Positions 16,498-22,891 of a DNA stretch of 32,234 nucleotides are shown here, one piece after another. The notes beneath the pieces were generated by a model that did no database searches, was not told the DNA's origin, and saw only the letters and a program-made list of their open reading frames with translations. Each line of letters starts with the position of its first letter. The first letter of the stretch is position 1. Source of the stretch: an uncultured Prevotellaceae bacterium. GTDB taxonomy: Bacteria > Bacteroidota > Bacteroidia > Bacteroidales > Bacteroidaceae. Location: NCBI GenBank assembly GCA_947166305.1, contig CAMVDV010000032.1, positions 1-32,234 of the forward strand, written 5' to 3'. The position numbers were made by a program, and so were the translations under genes.

Positions 16498-19400
16498 ATG
16501 AAAAGAAGAATTACCTCACTTGCCGTGCTTGCACTCTCAGGCATGTTGTCAATGCCAGCCATGGCCGACGTGCTGAGCCTGACAGGCTTAGGCAGCGTCG
16601 TGACAGAGCCTTCCACCGAAAGCTACTACGTCATCCAAGGCAACGGACAGGCAGGCCAAATCTCATGGCTCTACGACAACGACGGCACCTTCGCCGCTAC
16701 GGCGGCAACCGAACTCCCCACCGGCCCGGAGAGCATGAAGTACGTCTGGACATTCGAGCTGACAGACGACGGCTACGCAGCCAAGAACTACACAACCGGC
16801 CGCTACATCTTCATTGAAGGCACAAGCAGCGGCGGCTCAGTCAAGATGCAAAACGCACCGGCCTACTTCACAATCGAAGCAAGCGGCGACGAAGTGGGCT
16901 TCGTCAACGCTTCAGGCCAGTACATCGACATGGGCTACAGCGGCGTAGGCCCCGTCACATGGGGCGGCGGCGTCACGGGTTCGCGCAGACTCACAATCTT
17001 CGAGGCCAACGTGGAAGAGATTTCCGACCTCTCAGCCTCCATCGCGCAGCTCAACAACGTGTTCAGCAAGTACGAAGACTACCTGCCCGGCTACGGCTCC
17101 AACCCCTTCGACCGCGGCACAGAGGTGGGACAGTACAACTGCAGCGACGAAGTTTACAACACATTCGTCGATAACCTTCAGCTCGCACTCTCCATCCTCT
17201 CCGACGAAGTGGAAGACGTCACCGTCGAAATGATTGACGAAGTCATCAAGAACATCGAGACAAGCTACCAGGCCATCCTCGACTCGCTCGTCAAACTCAC
17301 CATCGCCGACGGCAACTACCGCGTGGTCAGCGCAATGGTGTGGACCAAGACTGTCACCATCGACACAGGCGAAGTGGACATCGACGGCAACCCCATCACC
17401 GAAACCCAAGAGACTCATCCCACCAAGGCCATGTACGCCACGCTCGAAGGCAACGCCATGTGGGCAGACATCGACAGCACCGACTGCCGATACCTCTGGA
17501 AGATGACCAACAACGCCGAGACTGGTCTCATCCAAATGATGAACATTGCCACCGACGGCATCGTAGCCACCTGCACACAGAGCACACAGGCCACACTCAC
17601 AAAGGACAGCCAAGTGGAGATGGCCTTCGAGTTTATACAGCGCACCGAAGACGGTAAGGTCGTCGTAGCCATGAAGCCCAGCACGGGAGGCAACCGCGCT
17701 TACATGCATTGCAACAACCATGGAGGCGGAAACGGCAACGCCAGCAACATCGTAGGCTGGGAAGCCAGCGCAGGAGCCAGCCAGTGGATTCTCGAACCCG
17801 TCAGCGATGAGGAAGTACAGGCTCTCGTCGAGGCCTATGCCCCCATCAAAGACCACGAACTCCTCGTTTCCATGTTCCAGGAACTCATCACCGAGACCGA
17901 GGCAGCCATCAACCAGGCCAACGACAAACAGTACATCATGGAGCGCAGCGAAGGCCTCATCACCGAGACAAGCCAGTTCTCCAGCCCCTTCACCGACCCC
18001 ACGGAAGGCAGCTTCGACAACGTTCTCACCGATGATGCCAGCACCTACTGGCACAGCACCTGGCAGGATGGTAACAAACAGAACCACGATCACTTCTTCC
18101 AGGTAGCCTTCGCCGAGCCCATCTACGGCGACCTGCAGTGCTTCATGCGCAGACGTAACGTCGTCAACGACCACATCACGGCCCTCGGCGTGTTCGCCAC
18201 AAACGACGAGAACGCTCTCTCCGTGCAGACAGACAATGGCGACTGGACAAACCTCGGCGAGGAAGGCTGGACAAACATCGGCACCTTCGACCTCTCGGCA
18301 AATGCCAGCTCGAGCCAGACCGTGTTCTCCAACACCATCGGCACACCGGAAAACTACAGATTCTTCCGCTTCTACATCGACGGCACCACTAACAATCGCG
18401 GCTACGGACACTTCGCTACGTTCCAACTCTACAAGATTACCTTCGATGGCTATACGCAGTGGGCCAAGATGGGAAGCATCACCGATGACATCGTCATTGC
18501 CCTCAGGACAGCCAAGGCCGTCGATCTCGACGAAGTGACGATGGAAGACTACAACGCACTCAAGGAAGTCCTCGACGCATTCAAGGCCGTCCTGTGCGAC
18601 CCGAGTGCTCTTGCCGCAGCCATCGCCGCCAACAAGGACGTAACAAGCCTCGTTGCCATCGGCGACGCACCAGGCTTCTGGAGCGAAGACAGCGACGTGA
18701 CCTCATTGGCAAGCACCGTTGAGGAAGCAACCGCTTACCTTAAGGGCGGAGCCTACACGCAGGAACAGCTCGATGCCTACACCGATGCCATCAAGAACGG
18801 CGCCAGCGACATCTTTGCCGTTGCCAATCCCGTGGAAGAAGGCAAGTGGTATGCCATCAAGTACGACAGTGAGAAGAACTTCGAAGCACACAAGTGGGCC
18901 AAAGCCTCAGCCGTCAATGAAACACTCGGCGACCTCTATGACAACTACGCAGCTCCTGCCAACATAGAAGGCGAGGGAGATGATCAGACACTCGTAGGCT
19001 TCACTGCCCTCGAGGATGTGACACTCGGCCAGAATGTCCGCTTCATCAACGAGCAAACCATTCAGGAAATGGATCTAATCGCATTCCGTTTCGTCGCACA
19101 AGGCGATTCTGCCTACGTCATACAGCACAAGAGTGGCCTCTATCTCAACGGAGCTGGCCGCAGCACGAACCTCTCTCTCGGCCTCACCCCTGCACTCTTC
19201 AACGTGCGTGCCGTGGGTTATGGCAAGGTTATCATCGAGGCTCGCGACCTCAAGGGACAGCGTTTCTACGCCGATGCTCCTGTCTATCTGCACGCACAGA
19301 ACGCCGGTCACAGCCTCGTGACGTGGAATAACGACGCTGTCGGCTCAAGCAGTGCCCTTTACATCGAGCCTATCGACGAAGGAGAGTTCGACGAAGGAGC

Positions 19401-20118
19401 CGACGTGGCAGAGAGTGTCCTGATGAACGCCAAGCCCAACAGCATGGTATTCATGTGCTATCCGACTGCATTCGCAGTGGAAGGTGCCGAACTCTATGCT
19501 TACCAAGGCGCTATCCCTGTTGACCGCACTCCGACAGACACAACCGAAGTTGCTGCCTATACCTTTAATAAGATAGAGCAGGCAGAGGCTGGTCAGCCCG
19601 TCCTCTTGGTTGTTGGCGACATCGCAAACTTCAATGTTGACGATGCCGAAGAGGAGCCCGAGCAGATTGCCATCACTCCTCTGGCTGGCAGCTTTGCCAT
19701 TGATCCTCTGAAGACTGGCGGTGTCCACGGCACCTATGCTTACGAATGGGTTGACAAGGGAACCGTTGTTGTCGGCGGAGGCCAGATTGCTAAGCCGGGC
19801 AACACGCTCGTCCTGGCTGAAGGCGAGGAAGGAACCGACTGCACCCGCGACATTGCTGCCAACACTGGCTACATCGTCTACGGCGAGAACGTTCTCCAGA
19901 ACGCCAGCCCTGAAAACTTCGACCTCGTCATCACTGCTGCAAGGCCTACAGCCAACGGCGATGTGAACGGCGACGGCACAGTGGATATTGCCGATGCCGT
20001 GAGCGTCCTGAACGTCATGGCAGAGGGTACGAACGATGCAAAGGCAGATGTCAACAACGACGGCAAGGTCGATATTGCCGACTTCGTCAGCGTGCTGAAC
20101 ATCATGGCTGAGCAATAA
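16498..20118 (+). CDS. Large secreted protein with discoidin-like module and C-terminal dockerin-like pair
   Basis: A 1206-residue exported protein. The signal peptide ends MPAMA (about residue 23). The N-terminal part (25-170) and a related block at about 270-440 and 890-990 are beta-rich repeats with GQYIDMG- and SGLYLNGAG-like turns, reminiscent of ricin-type or fascin-like trefoil modules; this assignment is tentative. A discoidin-like (F5/8 type C) module spans about 487-646 (DDASTYWHSTWQDG...RFFRFYIDG). Helical FIVAR-like spacers flank it. Residues 1154-1206 hold two Ca-binding dockerin-like units, DVNGDGTVDIADAVSVLN and DVNNDGKVDIADFVSVLN, in place of the sorting tail seen on its two neighbours. 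No catalytic residues are recognisable, so a surface glycan-binding role is the best guess. Confidence 0.72.
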   Translation: MKRRITSLAVLALSGMLSMPAMADVLSLTGLGSVVTEPSTESYYVIQGNGQAGQISWLYDNDGTFAATAATELPTGPESMKYVWTFELTDDGYAAKNYTTGRYIFIEGTSSGGSVKMQNAPAYFTIEASGDEVGFVNASGQYIDMGYSGVGPVTWGGGVTGSRRLTIFEANVEEISDLSASIAQLNNVFSKYEDYLPGYGSNPFDRGTEVGQYNCSDEVYNTFVDNLQLALSILSDEVEDVTVEMIDEVIKNIETSYQAILDSLVKLTIADGNYRVVSAMVWTKTVTIDTGEVDIDGNPITETQETHPTKAMYATLEGNAMWADIDSTDCRYLWKMTNNAETGLIQMMNIATDGIVATCTQSTQATLTKDSQVEMAFEFIQRTEDGKVVVAMKPSTGGNRAYMHCNNHGGGNGNASNIVGWEASAGASQWILEPVSDEEVQALVEAYAPIKDHELLVSMFQELITETEAAINQANDKQYIMERSEGLITETSQFSSPFTDPTEGSFDNVLTDDASTYWHSTWQDGNKQNHDHFFQVAFAEPIYGDLQCFMRRRNVVNDHITALGVFATNDENALSVQTDNGDWTNLGEEGWTNIGTFDLSANASSSQTVFSNTIGTPENYRFFRFYIDGTTNNRGYGHFATFQLYKITFDGYTQWAKMGSITDDIVIALRTAKAVDLDEVTMEDYNALKEVLDAFKAVLCDPSALAAAIAANKDVTSLVAIGDAPGFWSEDSDVTSLASTVEEATAYLKGGAYTQEQLDAYTDAIKNGASDIFAVANPVEEGKWYAIKYDSEKNFEAHKWAKASAVNETLGDLYDNYAAPANIEGEGDDQTLVGFTALEDVTLGQNVRFINEQTIQEMDLIAFRFVAQGDSAYVIQHKSGLYLNGAGRSTNLSLGLTPALFNVRAVGYGKVIIEARDLKGQRFYADAPVYLHAQNAGHSLVTWNNDAVGSSSALYIEPIDEGEFDEGADVAESVLMNAKPNSMVFMCYPTAFAVEGAELYAYQGAIPVDRTPTDTTEVAAYTFNKIEQAEAGQPVLLVVGDIANFNVDDAEEEPEQIAITPLAGSFAIDPLKTGGVHGTYAYEWVDKGTVVVGGGQIAKPGNTLVLAEGEEGTDCTRDIAANTGYIVYGENVLQNASPENFDLVITAARPTANGDVNGDGTVDIADAVSVLNVMAEGTNDAKADVNNDGKVDIADFVSVLNIMAEQ

Positions 20119-20162
20119 CCGGCTCATCCCACCACCCTCTCCGCATGGAGGGGGAACAAAGA

Positions 20163-20197
20163 AAGCCCCCTGCGGTCGTCGTTACCGCAGGGGGCTT
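20163..20197. terminator. Bidirectional terminator between convergent genes
   Basis: AAGCCCCCTGCGGT (20163-20176) pairs perfectly with 20184-20197 across a 7-nt loop. Read leftward it is followed by TCTTTGTT. It separates the dockerin-type gene from the oppositely oriented four-gene operon. Confidence 0.75.
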
Positions 20198-20279
20198 ACT
20201 TATATATTATAAGAAATGTAGTGTCTGTAGTTGCCACAGGAACAGCAACACAACAGAAACTGCAGGGGCTTTGGCTCCG

Positions 20280-20648
20280 CTATGTCAAGGTGAATGTGAG
20301 GGAGAGCTTGGTGAAGATGGTCTCGTCGCCGCAGACTTGTGCCTGCACCTTGAGGGTGCCGTCGGGCTGGGGCTCGGTCTTGGTGAAGACAACGCTCAGC
20401 TCGCCGACTTCCAGGGGCGAGATGATGGCGAGGTACTTCACGTTCTTTGCCTTCTTGAGGCATACCTTTCGTCCGAGAAGGACTTGGAGGAGTTCCTGAA
20501 CCATCTGCACGATGCAGACACCGGGCGTGATGGGATTGCCGGGAAAGTGTGCCTCGTAGATGGGCCAGGCCTTGTTGATCTGTACGCGGAAAGCGGGCTT
20601 GTCGTCTTCCTGCGAGAGGATGGTGAAGAGATTGTCTTGCAGAATCAT
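20280..20648 (-). CDS. FabZ/ApeI-like hotdog protein (3-hydroxyacyl-ACP dehydratase family)
   Basis: A 122-residue single hotdog-fold protein, the last gene of the operon. The helix-and-loop signature is HFPGNPITPGVCIVQMVQEL, with His34 in the place of the catalytic His of FabZ. At the position of the FabZ catalytic Glu (PGVLxxE) this protein has Gln48. It may therefore work in a hetero-oligomer with the dehydratase two genes upstream, or carry its own altered mechanism; neither is proved. The gap to the thioesterase stop is 23 bp, so translation coupling is likely. Function in fatty-acid or polyene chain building is inferred from neighbours. Confidence 0.75.
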   Translation of the reverse strand: MILQDNLFTILSQEDDKPAFRVQINKAWPIYEAHFPGNPITPGVCIVQMVQELLQVLLGRKVCLKKAKNVKYLAIISPLEVGELSVVFTKTEPQPDGTLKVQAQVCGDETIFTKLSLTFTLT

Positions 20649-20671
20649 GTTCTTTTTGCTTTTTCAGTCGT

Positions 20672-21121
20672 TCATTCCTTCGCCCTTCCGGTCAGCTCCG
20701 TCAGCCCTTGGCGTTCTTTCCAACGGAGGAAGAAGTCGGGATTCTCGAGGATGAGCTGATACTGCCGGTCGGTGAAGGCCTGGACGGTGCGTGCCGAGGT
20801 GAGCAGGTTGCCGTCGTTGGTATCGCGTATCTCGTAGTCGAAGATGATTTTGGCAGCGGGCGAGTAGCGATAGACAATGTCGATGCGCGGCCGGGTCGTG
20901 TAGAAGATGGGCCGATGGTAGCGGATGTCCATGTCAACGATAGGGGCAAAGACGTTGTTGCGCAGGTAGTCGTCGTAGCAAAGGCCGTAGTGATGTCCCC
21001 AAGCCTCGCGCGCATCTTCCAGATAGAGCGGGTAGGCGCCGTGCCAGACCACGCCCATGATGTCCACTTCGCTGAACCTTACCTCAAAATCCTTCGAGTA
21101 GCTTAATTCCTTATTGACCAT
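20672..21121 (-). CDS. 4HBT-type acyl-CoA/acyl-ACP thioesterase
   Basis: A 149-residue hotdog thioesterase of the YbgC/FadM/4-hydroxybenzoyl-CoA type. The active-site stretch reads SEVDIMGVVWHGAYPLYLED, with Asp20 as the presumed catalytic residue and the following Tyr/Glu pattern intact. It likely releases or edits an acyl chain made by the neighbouring enzymes. The start region (ATGGTCAAT) falls in a TCAATGG-type simple repeat that continues upstream to about 21140; an internal start is not obvious because the family block begins soon after, so I keep this ATG. Confidence 0.82.
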   Translation of the reverse strand: MVNKELSYSKDFEVRFSEVDIMGVVWHGAYPLYLEDAREAWGHHYGLCYDDYLRNNVFAPIVDMDIRYHRPIFYTTRPRIDIVYRYSPAAKIIFDYEIRDTNDGNLLTSARTVQAFTDRQYQLILENPDFFLRWKERQGLTELTGRAKE

Positions 21122-21173
21122 TGATCACATTGAACGTTGAATGTTAAAGGATGTCCTTTCCTTAGGGGAAGGG

Positions 21174-21602
21174 TCAGGAGAGAGGGCTTCCCTGGGCTAT
21201 CTTGAGGTTGGTCGTGGCGATGGTTTCTGTGCCGGAGCGCACTTCGGCAGAGACCAGGGTGACGTCGAATATCTCCTGCACGACGGTGACTGTCGTGTCG
21301 ATGCGCTCGCCCTGTCGCGGCAGGCGCACGATGTCCAGGTCCTTCACCTCGCCGATGAAGCCGAGGCGGACGGGTTTCTTCAGGATAAATCTGTTGTAGT
21401 AGCCGAGCCTGGCTGCACAGGTCTGAGCGATGTGTTCGACGAGTCCGGCAGGAGCCAGTTCGCCGTCGTCGCAGAAGACGTTGTCCGGCCGCACCGTGAG
21501 GCAGCATGTGCTCTGCAAGTCGCTGTAGTCCGTCAGCTCATCCACCATGACGAATGGCGGACGCTGCGGCAGGATTTCGAGGATATCTATCTTTTTGAAC
21601 AT
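21174..21602 (-). CDS. ApeP-like hotdog dehydratase family protein
   Basis: A 142-residue hotdog protein. It opens with ILPQRPPFVMVDEL, the conserved start of ApeP-type dehydratases, and carries the active-site helix APAGLVEHIAQTCAARLGY, with Glu56, His57 and Gln60. In aryl-polyene clusters ApeP and ApeI together dehydrate the growing 3-hydroxyacyl chain. The pairing here of an ApeP-like and an ApeI-like protein in one operon is the main reason for that comparison. A 52-bp gap separates it from the thioesterase gene. Confidence 0.75.
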   Translation of the reverse strand: MFKKIDILEILPQRPPFVMVDELTDYSDLQSTCCLTVRPDNVFCDDGELAPAGLVEHIAQTCAARLGYYNRFILKKPVRLGFIGEVKDLDIVRLPRQGERIDTTVTVVQEIFDVTLVSAEVRSGTETIATTNLKIAQGSPLS

Positions 21603-21620
21603 AAATGGTAGTTGGTGGTG

Positions 21621-21698
21621 AGAGGTTAGGGGTTAGACGTTAGAGGATTGCATGGGATGCTGCATCGTACAAAATGTATTCTCTAACCCCTAACCTCT
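21621..21698. repeat. 17-bp perfect inverted repeat inside the operon
   Basis: AGAGGTTAGGGGTTAGA (21621-21637) and its exact complement (21682-21698) enclose 44 nt between the ketoreductase stop and the next gene's start. The arms are made of GGTTAG units, so this may be a simple-repeat pair or an intra-operon hairpin that sets relative expression. Confidence 0.55.
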
Positions 21699-21729
21699 AA
21701 CTTCTAACCCCTTAACTTTGGCTTCTTGC

Positions 21730-22461
21730 CTATGTGTAGAGTCCTCCGTTGATGCTGATGACCTCGCCTGTGATGTAGGAGGCTGCGTCGGAGAGGAGGA
21801 AGCAGACCAGGTCGGCCACCTCTTCGGGACGTCCGAAGCGACCCATCGGTATTTGTCCGCGCAGCTCATCGACTGGCAAGTCCTTGGTCATGTCGGTCTC
21901 TATGAAGCCAGGGGCCACGGCATTGACGGTGACGTCGCGTGCGGCAGCCTCGAGCGCCAGCGCCTTCGTCGCACCGATGAGTGCGGCCTTGGCTGCGCTG
22001 TAGTTCGTCTGTCCGGGCAATCCCTTGAGGCCTGAGAGCGAAGTCATGTTGACGATGCGTCCGCCATGTCTTTTCCTGAGCATGGCAGGCAGGCATCGGC
22101 GCGTGACATAGTAGAAGCCGTCGAGCGAAGTGCTGATGACCGATTTCCAATCGTCCGTGGGCATCATGAACATCATGCCGTCCCTGCGGATGCCGGCGTT
22201 GTTCACGAGGTAGGCAATGTAGTCGTCGGGGTGCGCCGCAGTCCACGCTTCCATGGCGCGGTCCACCTCCTGTTCGTTTGCCACGTTGAAGGGCAGCAGC
22301 TCAGCGGTGCCGCCTGCGGCCTCTATCTCTGCTTTCACCGCTTCGGCAGCGGCTTGGTTGCTCTGATAATTGATGACGACGGGCAGCCCTTGGGCAGCCA
22401 GTTTGAGGCAGACGGCACGGCCCAATCCGCGCGAACCGCCAGTGACTAATGCATATTTCAT
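21730..22461 (-). CDS. fabG: 3-oxoacyl-ACP reductase (SDR family, FabG-like)
   Basis: A 243-residue NAD(P)H-dependent ketoreductase. I chose the ATG at 22461, which gives the standard start MKYALVTGGSRGLGRAV; a longer in-frame start at 22527 adds 22 residues unlike the family. Motifs are TGGSRGLG, LVNNAG, the catalytic Ser-Tyr-Lys set (SLSGLKGLPGQTNYSAAK), and the C-terminal FLLSDAASYITGEVISINGG. It leads the four-gene leftward operon. It could serve ordinary fatty-acid synthesis, but the ApeP/ApeI-like and thioesterase partners, and the lack of fabD, fabF or acpP nearby, point to a specialised polyene-type chain as in ApeQ. Confidence 0.88.
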   Translation of the reverse strand: MKYALVTGGSRGLGRAVCLKLAAQGLPVVINYQSNQAAAEAVKAEIEAAGGTAELLPFNVANEQEVDRAMEAWTAAHPDDYIAYLVNNAGIRRDGMMFMMPTDDWKSVISTSLDGFYYVTRRCLPAMLRKRHGGRIVNMTSLSGLKGLPGQTNYSAAKAALIGATKALALEAAARDVTVNAVAPGFIETDMTKDLPVDELRGQIPMGRFGRPEEVADLVCFLLSDAASYITGEVISINGGLYT

Positions 22462-22497
22462 GTCGGTGTGAATGTTCCTGCTGTGCGTTTTCGGCTG

Positions 22498-22505
22498 CAA
22501 AGGTA
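22498..22505 (-). promoter_or_regulatory. Candidate -7 box for the four-gene operon
   Basis: TACCTTTG on the minus strand, 36 bp upstream of the fabG ATG; a TTG lies 14 bp further up, shorter than the usual 19, so only the -7 box is convincing. Confidence 0.5.
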
Positions 22506-22654
22506 CGAAGAATAATTCACAAATCATAATACATAATTCATAATTTTACGGTTCGCGCCCTTTTTATACCTTATTATATTATAGTATCACAACCCCTCGT
22601 CGCCCGTTTCCGTTTGCCTCCCGATGGGTCTCGGCGTGCTGTGGCGCTCAGAAC

Positions 22655-22760
22655 CCCACAGGGTTTCCGTTGCTGCATCATCATGAAGCAATTGCTGCAT
22701 CATGATGAAGCAATCGCTTATACATGATGAAGCAATCGACACGGCACACTGTGTCTGCCG
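22655..22760 (+). repeat. Dispersed GCAATTGCTGCATCATGATG repeat, copy B
   Basis: Same nested palindrome as 16244-16331 but inverted, with three CATGATGAAGCAA-type units. It occupies the middle of the 430-bp divergent gap 22462-22891. The rest of that gap holds AT-rich DNA (22528-22590), the fabG promoter and the rnr promoter. Confidence 0.65.
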
Positions 22761-22867
22761 ACGCCGAAGGCCAGGTCTGGCCGGACGGCCTGCCGCGCGG
22801 GGCAGAGGGGCACAACATTTTTTTCATTTTTCTGCACCTGAACGACGCATATCTCGCAGAAAATTCG

Positions 22868-22875
22868 TAATTTTG
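22868..22875 (+). promoter_or_regulatory. Candidate -7 box for rnr
   Basis: TAATTTTG fits TANNTTTG and lies 16 bp before the ATG at 22892; the leader would be very short. No -33 TTG is seen. Confidence 0.45.
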
Positions 22876-22891
22876 CAGAAAACATATTGCT

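Noticed and set aside
22462..22527. Longer start for the FabG-like protein
   Set aside because: The additional 22 residues are unlike the family and would cover the -7 promoter box; the ATG at 22461 gives the standard MKYALVTGG start.
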